Below, one piece after another: positions 1 to 6,449 of a stretch of DNA of 8,548 nucleotides. The stretch comes from Bacteroidota bacterium (GTDB lineage Bacteria; Bacteroidota; Bacteroidia; Chitinophagales; Chitinophagaceae), in assembly GCA_023423285.1 (NCBI GenBank), contig JAFAFV010000004.1, positions 1 through 8,548 on the forward strand. Reading direction: 5' to 3'. Positions within the stretch are counted from its first letter, which is position 1. Every line of letters starts with the position of its first letter. Under the pieces are notes generated by a model. It worked only from the letters and a program-made list of their open reading frames with translations. It did not search any database and was not told the DNA's origin. A program made the translations under genes and the position numbers.

Positions 1-370
1 GCATGCAATCCATCATCAACTGGTTGATCTGTTGAAACAATTTGTTGGAGCGGCCTGACATGGTAGTTGTTTTGCTGCCGTCTTTAATGGAAACTTTGTT
101 GCCATTTATTACCATGAGGTACTGGTAAGGAGATGTGTACTCCATGCGTACCAGATTATCTTTCTTAAAATAGAATTTGCCTTTTGATGTTAATTTTTCG
201 GAAAGAACACTTAGTGTTTTTATCTGTGTAAAGTCTGCCGATATGGTATTGATTGCGGAGGACGCTGCTGTAAATTGCTTCCTGAACGTAGCATTATCGG
301 AGATTAATTTATACTGTGCAAATGCTGTATTTGCAATGAATAGAAAAAATAAAATCAGGTATCTGTTCAT
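1..370 (-). CDS. LolA-like outer-membrane lipoprotein carrier family protein (3' end missing)
   Basis: The reading frame opens with ATG at 370 and runs off the left edge; 123 residues are visible. The first 18 residues form a signal peptide: a short polar start, a hydrophobic core (YLILFFLFIA) and a cleavage site of the AFA|Q type, so the mature protein is periplasmic. The mature part has an early Phe-rich amphipathic stretch, then a segment with ISADFTQIKTLS and, around residues 66-85, GKFYFKKDNLVRMEYTSPYQ. That is the characteristic LolA beta-sheet region, where a Gly-x-hydrophobic strand leads into an Arg-containing R-x-x-Y-x-x-P motif. LolA proteins ferry lipid-modified cargo across the periplasm. 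Cluster-encoded copies in aryl polyene loci are thought to move the pigment or its lipid conjugate to the outer membrane. It starts 8 nt after the deacetylase stop, so it is probably cotranscribed. Housekeeping LolA is less likely given this position. Confidence 0.8.
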   Translation of the reverse strand, partial: MNRYLILFFLFIANTAFAQYKLISDNATFRKQFTAASSAINTISADFTQIKTLSVLSEKLTSKGKFYFKKDNLVRMEYTSPYQYLMVINGNKVSIKDGSKTTTMSGRSNKLFQQINQLMMDCM

Positions 371-378
371 AATTTTAA

Positions 379-1158
379 TCAGTGTGGAGCGCGGTAAGCC
401 TGCAAATCTAACAATTTATCAAGCCGTACAATATCGTACTGTTGTTCTTTAACAAAACGTAAAAAAGTGGGTAGCATATTAGTTGTGGCAGCGCTGGTAT
501 CGTGAAATAAAATCACGGCTCCAGGTTTTAGGCGTGCTTTCATTTTTTGTAAAAGATCATTACTGTCTTTCACCACCGTATCCATAGAGCGAATGTTCCA
601 GCCAATCGCATTATATTCCATTTTTTTTACAGCTTTTGCCAAATTGGGGTTAGTAACTCCATACGGCGGCCTGAACCATGCCATCTCTTTTCCAATTAGC
701 TGATGCACCAGGGCATGTGTTTGATGCAACTCAGCTTTCATATGAGTATAAGGCAGCATATCAAACCAAAAGCCATGGTTGTAACTGTGGTTGCCAATCA
801 GGTGACCTTCGTTGTGAATGCGTTGCAGTAACTCTTTGTGATTAGCAATCTGTTTACCAATGCAAAAAAAAGTGGCGGGCACCTCATGCTCTTTTAATAC
901 ATCCAGTATGTGTGGTGTGAACCTGGCTGGGCCGTCATCAAAGGTGATGGCAATTTGCTTATTGCTCGTGTTTCCGCCGTAATAGGTTTTGATGAAAAAA
1001 TTAGAACGAACATTAAAACTACCGTAAAATAAAAACAAAGTGTACAACAGTATCAAAGCAATAATCCACGAAAGGTCAAACCCATAATGATATTGTATGG
1101 CTGCTAATACCAATAAAAGGAAGGCAAACAGAATATTGGTATTTCGAAAATTTAACAT
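379..1158 (-). CDS. Membrane-anchored polysaccharide deacetylase (NodB domain) protein
   Basis: This 259-residue protein has two N-terminal hydrophobic segments (about residues 8-22 and 31-46), followed by a complete NodB homology domain (about 68-250). The catalytic motifs are intact: TFDDGP at 72-77 (Asp74 general base, Asp75 metal ligand), HSYNH at 124-128 (His124 and His128 metal ligands), RPPYG at 163-167, a GWN...D motif at 186-193, and LFHD at 217-220 (His219 catalytic acid). It is therefore probably an active metal-dependent carbohydrate esterase or amidase with its catalytic domain outside the cytoplasm. Deacetylases of this family occur repeatedly in flexirubin-type clusters; the substrate is not settled, and an N-acetylated sugar or an ester on the pigment anchor is possible. 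Its ATG overlaps the stop of the preceding ketosynthase-like gene by 7 nt, which suggests translational coupling. The LolA-like gene follows after 8 nt. Confidence 0.88.
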   Translation of the reverse strand: MLNFRNTNILFAFLLLVLAAIQYHYGFDLSWIIALILLYTLFLFYGSFNVRSNFFIKTYYGGNTSNKQIAITFDDGPARFTPHILDVLKEHEVPATFFCIGKQIANHKELLQRIHNEGHLIGNHSYNHGFWFDMLPYTHMKAELHQTHALVHQLIGKEMAWFRPPYGVTNPNLAKAVKKMEYNAIGWNIRSMDTVVKDSNDLLQKMKARLKPGAVILFHDTSAATTNMLPTFLRFVKEQQYDIVRLDKLLDLQAYRAPH

Positions 1159-2171
1159 GCAGACAATAAATACAGTGATGGATATTGCAGCTTGTAATTA
1201 TTATAAATCAAAATATTTTTAGGGGCTGCATCAGTGTTTGCATGGCTCCCATGGCTGATCATTTTTACAGCCATCCATAGCGCAAATGCTGATGAAGTAG
1301 GGTATTCCCCACAATAGTTTTTATAGCCCGCAAGCCTTTTGCCTGCAAATAATTTTTGTGCTATGGCATTGTAATGAGCATCAGTTTTAGCATCACCGTT
1401 GTTGCCAAGTATGATCAGGTCGGGGTTCTGTAAATTGTTTTCATTTAAAAAATCAGTAATCAATTCTTCAGAAGATAGATGCGTTTTATAATAAGTTTTT
1501 ACATCCACCAGTTTAGCTATGGCAGTATCTGTTTTTTCTTTGCTTATTACAAAAAACGCAGCGCCTTCGCCAGCCATTGTACCGCGCGTACCTGATGTGA
1601 ATAACTGGCTGCTTTTGCCATCCGCTTTGTATGGCCCAAACCGTTTGATGATGGCGTGGCTTTTATCAATGATTTCGTCAGCGGCGCCTATTAAAACAGT
1701 ATCGGCCTCGCCTTCCCCCATCAATGAAAGAGCATCTAACAGTGCAGTTTCAAACGATGCGCCACGGTGCACATAGGTATTGTTGTAATTGTGGCAGCCT
1801 ATTTGTAAGGCAATTTGCGCCGCCACGGTATTATGTGTAGATTGTATAAAAGCTGTTGGAGATAGCAATTCCTCTTTAAATTCTACCATCCTTGTTAAAA
1901 ACGCATCCGTATCTGCCAGGCATCCGTAAGCAGTGCCGGTAATGATGGCGTCAGGCTGTTGAATACCTGCCTGTTGTAAGGCCTCTACCGCTGCAGCCAT
2001 ACCCATTTTTATAATGCGGCTCATACGGCGGATGAGTTTCGGATCAATATAATTTGTATAATCCGGCTCAATAGCACTTAGCCGCTCTCCCTTATAAACC
2101 GCGGGAGATGTGAGCATTTGCTCAAAGGACGCCTGCGGCGCAACTGCTGATGTAGAGAGAATGTACGTCAC
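1152..2171 (-). CDS. Chain-length-factor-like beta-ketoacyl synthase, catalytic Cys replaced by Ala
   Basis: This 339-residue protein has a thiolase fold of the ketosynthase type but is shorter than a normal KS (about 400). It contains KS landmarks, including RRMSRIIKMGMAAAVEAL at 48-65 and GTMAGEGAAFFVIS at 197-210. The nucleophile-elbow region reads HRGASFETA at 135-143, so Ala138 stands where KS enzymes have Cys. The usual HGTGT is replaced by LGNNGDAKTD (255-264), so the first active-site His is gone as well. This is what is expected of a chain-length factor that pairs with an active KS, as ApeC does with ApeO in aryl polyene synthesis. The start is GTG at 2171. The frame stays open upstream only to a TAA at 2214-2216 with no ATG, and the next in-frame Met is residue 19, which would remove the first beta strand. 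The partner KS lies 57 nt upstream. The stop overlaps the deacetylase start. Confidence 0.85.
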   Translation of the reverse strand: MTYILSTSAVAPQASFEQMLTSPAVYKGERLSAIEPDYTNYIDPKLIRRMSRIIKMGMAAAVEALQQAGIQQPDAIITGTAYGCLADTDAFLTRMVEFKEELLSPTAFIQSTHNTVAAQIALQIGCHNYNNTYVHRGASFETALLDALSLMGEGEADTVLIGAADEIIDKSHAIIKRFGPYKADGKSSQLFTSGTRGTMAGEGAAFFVISKEKTDTAIAKLVDVKTYYKTHLSSEELITDFLNENNLQNPDLIILGNNGDAKTDAHYNAIAQKLFAGKRLAGYKNYCGEYPTSSAFALWMAVKMISHGSHANTDAAPKNILIYNNYKLQYPSLYLLSAC

Positions 2172-2228
2172 GTTTTTATTGATTGGCTGTGAGTTTAAAT
2201 TTTGTAAGCCTGCTTAAAACTTTCTTCG

Positions 2229-3425
2229 TTATAATTTTGAAAATATCAGCGAACTGCAATTGCCGCCAAACCCAAAAGAATTGCTCATTACGTTTTTAAT
2301 ATTGGTATGCTGTAATGTGGTAACAGGTTGAAAAGGCAGTTCTTTCATTTGTGTTTTAAAACGAAGGTTGGGAAAAATCAGCCCTTCATTAATGGCCATA
2401 ACCGAATAAACGGCTTCTATACCGCCGCTTGCTCCAAGCGTATGGCCTGTAAAGGACTTAGTAGAACTCATGGCCGGATAATCACCCTCAAACAAAGTTT
2501 TAATGGCGGTGCCTTCGGCAATATCATTGTTATTGGTGCCTGTTCCGTGCAGGTTGATGTAATCAATATCAGCAGGTTGCAGCCCGGCTTTTTTTAAAGC
2601 GCCTTTCATGGCCAAAAGGTTCCCCGTTCCATCAGGAGAAGATGCGGTTTGATGGTGCGCATCATTTGCATTGCACCAGCCTGTAATTTGTACTGACGGT
2701 TTTTTTGCCATACTTTCAGCAACTTTTTTTGAAACCAATACCAGGTATCCTGCGCCCTCGCCCAAGTTCAGGCCACGCCGGTTTTCATCAAATGGCTGGC
2801 AAAACTCCTGGTCAAGGATCATTAAAGTATTAAAACCGTTCAGCGTGAATTTTGTAAGCGAATCGGTGCCGCCGGCTACCACCACATCAAGCAGGCCCTG
2901 CCTGATAAGCCTGGCGCCCAAAAAAATACTGTTGGCAGATGAGGAACACGCTGTACTTACCGTGGTAACAAAATGTGTGATGCCTAAATGATCAGCTGCA
3001 ATTTGTGTTACCGCGCCACATTCATGGTTCATTACATTATGTAAATCTCCGGCTTTATCATCCTGCAAAAATTGCTGGAAGAAATCTTCGGTTTTATCCA
3101 TACCACCCACAGAGTTGGCCGAAATAAAACCTGTGCGGTATTGATGAATGTCAATGCCCGAATTGCCGATGGCTTCTTTGGCAGCCTTAATGCTGAGCAA
3201 AGCCGTACGACTAATGTAATCCGGCATTTTAAGCTGATCGCAAAGTTCTTCGTTGGTTAGTTTTACTTCTGCAACGGGCAATTTTCCTGAATGAATGGAA
3301 TTCAGCCTTTGAATAGGCGCCATGCCAGGCCGGCCCGCTTTTAAAGAAGCCAGATTTTCGGCCACGTTATTGCCAATGCCTGAAATAACGCCAATGCCAG
3401 CTATGTAAACGGGAGCGTTTTGCAT
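2229..3425 (-). CDS. Beta-ketoacyl-ACP synthase, FabF/KS-alpha type, catalytically intact
   Basis: This 398-residue, full-length ketosynthase catalyses decarboxylative Claisen condensation between an acyl chain and malonyl-ACP. The N-terminal thiolase half begins VYIAGIGVISGIG. The nucleophile sits in VSTACSSSAN with Cys160. HGTGTNNND supplies His293, the Lys-containing STKSFTGHTLGASGG supplies Lys323 and His328, and the C-terminal NSFGFGGNC loop (382-390) is intact. All residues of the Cys-His-His triad are present. It starts 3 nt after the acyl carrier protein stop and precedes the Cys-less chain-length-factor-like gene. That arrangement strongly suggests a KS/CLF heterodimer that extends the polyene on the neighbouring carrier protein, like ApeO/ApeC. 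A primary fatty acid synthesis role is unlikely given the context. Confidence 0.93.
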   Translation of the reverse strand: MQNAPVYIAGIGVISGIGNNVAENLASLKAGRPGMAPIQRLNSIHSGKLPVAEVKLTNEELCDQLKMPDYISRTALLSIKAAKEAIGNSGIDIHQYRTGFISANSVGGMDKTEDFFQQFLQDDKAGDLHNVMNHECGAVTQIAADHLGITHFVTTVSTACSSSANSIFLGARLIRQGLLDVVVAGGTDSLTKFTLNGFNTLMILDQEFCQPFDENRRGLNLGEGAGYLVLVSKKVAESMAKKPSVQITGWCNANDAHHQTASSPDGTGNLLAMKGALKKAGLQPADIDYINLHGTGTNNNDIAEGTAIKTLFEGDYPAMSSTKSFTGHTLGASGGIEAVYSVMAINEGLIFPNLRFKTQMKELPFQPVTTLQHTNIKNVMSNSFGFGGNCSSLIFSKL

Positions 3426-3428
3426 TAC

Positions 3429-3701
3429 TTATTGCTTGTTTTCGGCCTGCCTTTCCAGAATAAAATCGGCCATAGTGCTGACGGATCTAAAAACCTCCTG
3501 ACCCTGCTCAGCGTTATTTAGTTTAATATGATACTCCTGTTGTAACAGTACAATCAGTTCCAGCGCATCAATTGAATCAAGCCCAAGACCTTCTACAAAT
3601 AAGGGGTCGTGGTCGCCAATGTCAGCGGGAGTTTTGCCTTCCAGCTTTAATTGTTTGATGATCTGCTCTTTGAGTTGCAGCAATAAGTCCTGCTTGTTCA
3701 T
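3429..3701 (-). CDS. Acyl carrier protein
   Basis: This 90-residue acidic helical protein has the phosphopantetheine site in GLGLDSIDALELIVLL, with Ser43 as the attachment residue. Helix I is predicted at about 3-19, the DSL-type motif at 42-44 (here DSI), helix II follows it, and a C-terminal helix lies around 74-87. Holo-ACP would carry the starter aryl group and the growing polyketide chain in the cytoplasm. It lies directly upstream of the intact ketosynthase with a 3-nt gap, which fits a dedicated carrier rather than the housekeeping AcpP. AcpP normally sits beside fabF, has a DSLD motif and is about 78 residues long. The ATG at 3701 is the natural start. Aryl polyene loci often encode two carrier proteins; only one is in this window. 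Confidence 0.93.
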   Translation of the reverse strand: MNKQDLLLQLKEQIIKQLKLEGKTPADIGDHDPLFVEGLGLDSIDALELIVLLQQEYHIKLNNAEQGQEVFRSVSTMADFILERQAENKQ

Positions 3702-3732
3702 AAAATTCTGTTTAAATGTTTAAAAGTTCATT

Positions 3733-3773
3733 GTTTCAAAGTTTTATTATGGCAAGCCCTTAAACTTTCAAAC
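3733..3773. repeat. Imperfect inverted repeat spanning the end of the short ketosynthase-like gene
   Basis: GTTTCAAAGTTT (3733-3744) is complementary to AAACTTTCAAAC (3762-3773) at 11 of 12 positions. The 17-base loop contains a small GGCAAGCC inverted repeat. The element straddles the TAA of the short ketosynthase-like gene and fills much of the 58-nt gap before the carrier protein gene. In the transcript it would be an AU-rich stem-loop. It might be an RNA processing or partial termination element that tunes carrier protein expression. AU-rich repeats of this sort also arise by chance in such spacers. Confidence 0.3.
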
Positions 3774-4380
3774 TGTATAACTCTTTTAAATTTTCGGTCG
3801 TAAAGGTAAGCCCATTTTGGTTTGATTTTTTTTCTGTTAGAAACAAACACGCGTCATATCCACCATCCAGGCTATCAATCCAACCACAAATGCACGCTTT
3901 TAGGTTCTGTTTTTCAAACAGATTGGTAACATAAAAGTGCAGCCATTCCGCGTCAAAAGCATCGCTTACAAAAAAAGCGTTTTCTCCTTTGAATTTGTAG
4001 CGGATGCTGATTTCGCCAATCACAATATTGGGTAGGGTATACACAAATAATGCCGGGCTGGGAAAACTGTGGGCGGTTTCATAATAACTTATATCTGCTT
4101 CTATGCTAGCGTTTTTATTTGACAGAACAATGCCTACTTCTTCTGGTTTGTATTTGCTAAAGTTAAACTCTCTCAATAATACTTCAGCAGCAAGAATGCC
4201 TAGTTTACCCAAAGCATCCATTTTATAAAATTTGGGATAATCAATCTTCAGCCCTTTTTCATACGCTTCGCGAAGAAATTCAGAATGGGGTAAGTTGCTT
4301 TCAAAAACGGGGTTGCCGTTTCGCAAAATTTTTTGATGGCGAATTAAAACCGATGATGTAATATGTATGTCATCACGCAT
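3760..4380 (-). CDS. Short ketosynthase-like protein lacking the catalytic Cys
   Basis: This 206-residue protein resembles the N-terminal half of a beta-ketoacyl synthase. KFYKMDALGKLGILAAEVLL (50-69) matches the conserved Met/Leu-rich helix, EVGIVLSN (81-88) the strand after it, and FPSPALFVYTLPNIVIGEIS (106-125) the segment before the nucleophile. The nucleophile-elbow position reads VSDAFDAEW (138-146), with Phe142 where Cys would be. The C-terminal half carrying the HGTGT and GHT-type histidines is absent altogether. The frame is intact from ATG 4380 to TAA with no decay, so this is a maintained short protein rather than a fresh pseudogene. It cannot condense by the normal mechanism. A structural, partner or acyl-binding role with the other ketosynthases is an inference. 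It lies 14 nt after the flavoprotein gene and 58 nt before the carrier protein gene. Confidence 0.72.
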   Translation of the reverse strand: MRDDIHITSSVLIRHQKILRNGNPVFESNLPHSEFLREAYEKGLKIDYPKFYKMDALGKLGILAAEVLLREFNFSKYKPEEVGIVLSNKNASIEADISYYETAHSFPSPALFVYTLPNIVIGEISIRYKFKGENAFFVSDAFDAEWLHFYVTNLFEKQNLKACICGWIDSLDGGYDACLFLTEKKSNQNGLTFTTENLKELYSLKV

Positions 4381-4394
4381 TTAATAAATGTCTG

Positions 4395-5663
4395 TTATGC
4401 TTCATCTTTAAATCCACGCCCAATGTATTCAATACTGTCTCTGAGTTTGATGTTTTTAGCGAGTTTGTGCAAAGCCGTGTTGTGATTTTTTACGTAAGGA
4501 TTGTCTGTATCCCACACGTAACCGGCAAGTACTGAGCAGATCATTTTTTTGATCTCGGGGTCTTGATCTTTTGCAAAGAATATGGTATGAAGTGTTCCAT
4601 CGTACCAACCCATTACGTAGCTGCGAAACGTGTTTACGCCCTGCATCATCACTTCAGTATATTCTTTTTCCCAGTCAATTTGTTCGCCTTTTAAATGCTT
4701 CACTGCAAGGTTGCCGGCCAATTGGCTTGAAACGGTTGCCAGCGTTACACCAGAGGAAAAAACAGGATCTAAAAATTCTGTAACATTACCAGTAAGCACA
4801 AAGCCGTTTCCGTAAAATTTTTCTGTAGTGGTGCTCCAGGATTGTAGTATACGCGGCTCAAACATAAATTCCATGCCTTTCATTCTTTCTGCAATCCAGG
4901 GTTCTGTGGCAATGGCTGCACGCAACTGCTCTTCGGGCGTTCCTTCAAATTTTTCAAAAAATTCAGGATTTGAAACAAAACCCACAGAGGTAATGCCACT
5001 TGAAAAAGGAATGATCCATACCCATACCTGCTGCTCGTGTACTACAATGGTGATTCTGTCAGGCTCTTTATCCATTTGGCGGTTCAGGTCTTTAATATGT
5101 GTGAACAAAGCTTTGCGTGGCGGCAAGTTTGAAGGCCTGTCCATACCAAACAAGCGTGGTATCACACGGCCATAACCACTTCCGTCAATAATAAAGCGGG
5201 CTTCAATTTGTTTTTCGCTGCCATCAGCGCTTTTTACAGTTGTTATTGAGGTGCCGTCATCCTTAAACCGTATGGCGGTCACTTCCGTTTCGTAAGAGAT
5301 AGGAACGCCCTGGCTTTCCAGTGTATCGGCCAGTGTTTTGTCAAACTCAGCGCGTGGTACCTGCCAAGTCCACTCCCAGCCCTTTGTAAACTGGTCTGCG
5401 AAATAGTAATCGCACACAGCTCCTTTATGAACAAATTTTGCCCCGTTTTTTTGTTGAAAATTTTTGGCTTTCACGGCATCTAAAAAGCCTGCTTCATCCA
5501 AAGCTTCCATGCAGCGTGGCAACAGACTTTCGCCAATTACAAAGCGTGGAAATTTTACTTTTTCAACTACTTTTACTTTATAGCCTGCTTTATTTACAAT
5601 TGATGCAGCTACTGTGCCAGCAGGCCCGGCCCCAATTACAAGCACATCTGTTTTTTCTGACAT
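4395..5663 (-). CDS. FAD-dependent oxidoreductase, flavin-dependent halogenase-like
   Basis: This 422-residue flavoprotein begins with a Rossmann FAD site (VLVIGAGPAG, 8-16 region, followed by VEKVKFPRF). FPRFVIGESLLP (38-48 region) and QKNGAKFV around Lys72 match the phenolic/pyrrole branch of flavin-dependent halogenases, where a lysine at about this place is catalytic. The halogenase signature WxWxIP is present as WVWIIP (214-219). The second FAD motif reads TGNVTEFLDPVFSSGVTLA (291-309), with Asn293 replacing the usual Asp of GD. Such enzymes use reduced flavin, oxygen and halide to chlorinate activated aromatic rings; chlorinated flexirubins are known. Hydroxylation or a related oxidation is the main alternative, because family annotation rarely separates these functions. 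It starts at ATG 5663 with an A-rich leader and no clear SD. A PfpI gene ends 98 nt upstream. Confidence 0.85.
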   Translation of the reverse strand: MSEKTDVLVIGAGPAGTVAASIVNKAGYKVKVVEKVKFPRFVIGESLLPRCMEALDEAGFLDAVKAKNFQQKNGAKFVHKGAVCDYYFADQFTKGWEWTWQVPRAEFDKTLADTLESQGVPISYETEVTAIRFKDDGTSITTVKSADGSEKQIEARFIIDGSGYGRVIPRLFGMDRPSNLPPRKALFTHIKDLNRQMDKEPDRITIVVHEQQVWVWIIPFSSGITSVGFVSNPEFFEKFEGTPEEQLRAAIATEPWIAERMKGMEFMFEPRILQSWSTTTEKFYGNGFVLTGNVTEFLDPVFSSGVTLATVSSQLAGNLAVKHLKGEQIDWEKEYTEVMMQGVNTFRSYVMGWYDGTLHTIFFAKDQDPEIKKMICSVLAGYVWDTDNPYVKNHNTALHKLAKNIKLRDSIEYIGRGFKDEA

Positions 5664-5725
5664 GATATTTTTGGTTTTAATGTTTTTAAAGGAAGGAACG
5701 TATGGCTACGCATTTAAAGTTGTTG

Positions 5726-5739
5726 TGTTGCATGCAACA
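5726..5739. promoter_or_regulatory. Perfect 14-bp palindrome in the spacer upstream of the flavoprotein gene
   Basis: The bases TGTTGCATGCAACA read identically on both strands, and the symmetry breaks at the next base on each side. The site lies inside the 98-nt gap between the PfpI stop and the flavoprotein start, 62 nt upstream of that ATG. A perfect palindrome of this length in an AT-rich spacer is what a dimeric helix-turn-helix regulator would bind. A tiny hairpin in the transcript is the alternative, but the stem would have no loop. No regulator gene is visible in the window, so operator function is inference only. Confidence 0.35.
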
Positions 5740-5761
5740 GGTATCCTTCATAAGCGTGAGT

Positions 5762-6319
5762 TTATTTTTGATAATCTATGCGTTCCCTGATTTTTTCCGC
5801 GGCCTCTTTGCCTGCCCACTTTTCACAAAGGTACAGCCCCACATCAATAGAAGCAGATACGCCACCGGAAGTGATGACGGTGCCATCTTCTACAATGCGT
5901 TCATTCACCACATTTTTACAATAAGGCTTCAGCGCGCTCAGTTCTAAAAAATGGGTAGTGGCTTTTTTACGGCCCAAAAATCCTGCTGCGCCAAAAATTA
6001 AAGCGCCGGTACATACAGATATTTTGTGTTTTACCTTCAGTGAGGTTCGGATCCAGTCAATAAAATCATTGTCAAACTGCAGGCGCCTGGCGCCAAGCCC
6101 TCCCGGTACAATTACGGCATCATATTCGGCCAGATTAGGTTTTATACGCGTGGCAGACATTCTAAGGCCAAAATTGTCTGTTACTTCTGTTTTATACGAG
6201 CAAATGTCCCAGCTAAGGTCGGGTATATAGCCCAGCGATCGCAAACGTGTTATGGGATCGTATACGCCAATCAGATCGAGCCAGGTAATTCCGTCAAAAA
6301 CAATAAATGCTATTTTCAT
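5762..6319 (-). CDS. DJ-1/PfpI family protein, isonitrile hydratase-like
   Basis: This 185-residue single-domain protein has the class I glutamine amidotransferase-like fold. It begins MKIAFIVFDGITWLDLIGVYDP, with Asp15. The glycine-rich turn is VIVPGGLGARRLQ (69-81). The nucleophile elbow is SVCTGALIFGAAG (101-113) with Cys103, followed by KKATTHF (118-124), and a SGGVSASIDVGLYL helix near 151-164. The CTGALxxGAAGLL...ATTH pattern and the early Asp are typical of the branch that includes isonitrile hydratase (InhA) and related putative hydrolases; the actual substrate is unknown. The start is placed at ATG 6319, because a GAAGG ribosome binding site lies 6 nt upstream and homology begins there. 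The frame stays open to 6433, but that extension crosses a hairpin repeat and encodes a low-complexity Arg/Glu stretch. It sits between two tailoring genes and is not a usual core member of aryl polyene clusters. Confidence 0.82.
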   Translation of the reverse strand: MKIAFIVFDGITWLDLIGVYDPITRLRSLGYIPDLSWDICSYKTEVTDNFGLRMSATRIKPNLAEYDAVIVPGGLGARRLQFDNDFIDWIRTSLKVKHKISVCTGALIFGAAGFLGRKKATTHFLELSALKPYCKNVVNERIVEDGTVITSGGVSASIDVGLYLCEKWAGKEAAEKIRERIDYQK

Positions 6320-6325
6320 AAAAAG

Positions 6326-6330
6326 CCTTC
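6326..6330 (-). promoter_or_regulatory. Ribosome binding site deciding the PfpI start
   Basis: On the minus strand GAAGG lies 6 nt before the ATG at 6319-6317. It is the clearest Shine-Dalgarno-like sequence in the window, since most other genes here have A-rich leaders without one. It supports starting the PfpI protein at MKIAF rather than at the upstream in-frame ATG at 6433. Confidence 0.55.
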
Positions 6331-6370
6331 GCTCTCTGTTCCTCTCCCTTAGGGCAAGGGGAAAGAGAGC
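6331..6370. repeat. Imperfect inverted repeat / hairpin in the spacer before PfpI
   Basis: The arms GCTCTC (6331-6336) and GAGAGC (6365-6370) enclose an inner inverted repeat, CCCTT (6346-6350) and AAGGG (6356-6360), with CCCTTAGGG (6346-6354) overlapping its loop. Read in frame it gives the peptide LALRERNRERRLF. That low-complexity kind of translation is common for dispersed intergenic repeats in Bacteroidota. It most likely forms an RNA hairpin (processing, attenuation or a mobile repeat remnant) in the leader of the PfpI gene. No T-run follows in the direction of transcription beyond the short TTTTT before the ATG. Confidence 0.5.
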
Positions 6371-6449
6371 CATTTTATTTTTTAAGTTAAATAAAAGATC
6401 GGTGTTTGTTGAGCTGGTTGTTGCCATTTGCACAGTTGTATAAGCGAAC

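Noticed and set aside
177..452. Plus-strand reading frame over the LolA-like and deacetylase genes
   Set aside because: It is opposite two well-supported genes with signal peptide and catalytic motifs; its own translation shows no domain.
2328..2991. Plus-strand reading frames over the ketosynthase gene
   Set aside because: They are shadow frames of a gene with a complete Cys-His-His triad.
3760..4380. Pseudogene of a full ketosynthase
   Set aside because: The frame is intact without stops or shifts, the start and stop fit the operon, and no remnant of the C-terminal half is seen in the following 58 nt.
4828..5175. Plus-strand 115-codon reading frame
   Set aside because: It is antisense to the halogenase-like flavoprotein, whose WxWxIP motif lies in this stretch; the translation is Cys/Ser-rich and unlike any family.
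6320..6433. N-terminal 38-residue extension of the PfpI protein starting at ATG 6433
   Set aside because: It crosses a hairpin repeat, encodes a low-complexity Arg/Glu stretch, has no family similarity, and a good ribosome binding site precedes the internal ATG at 6319.
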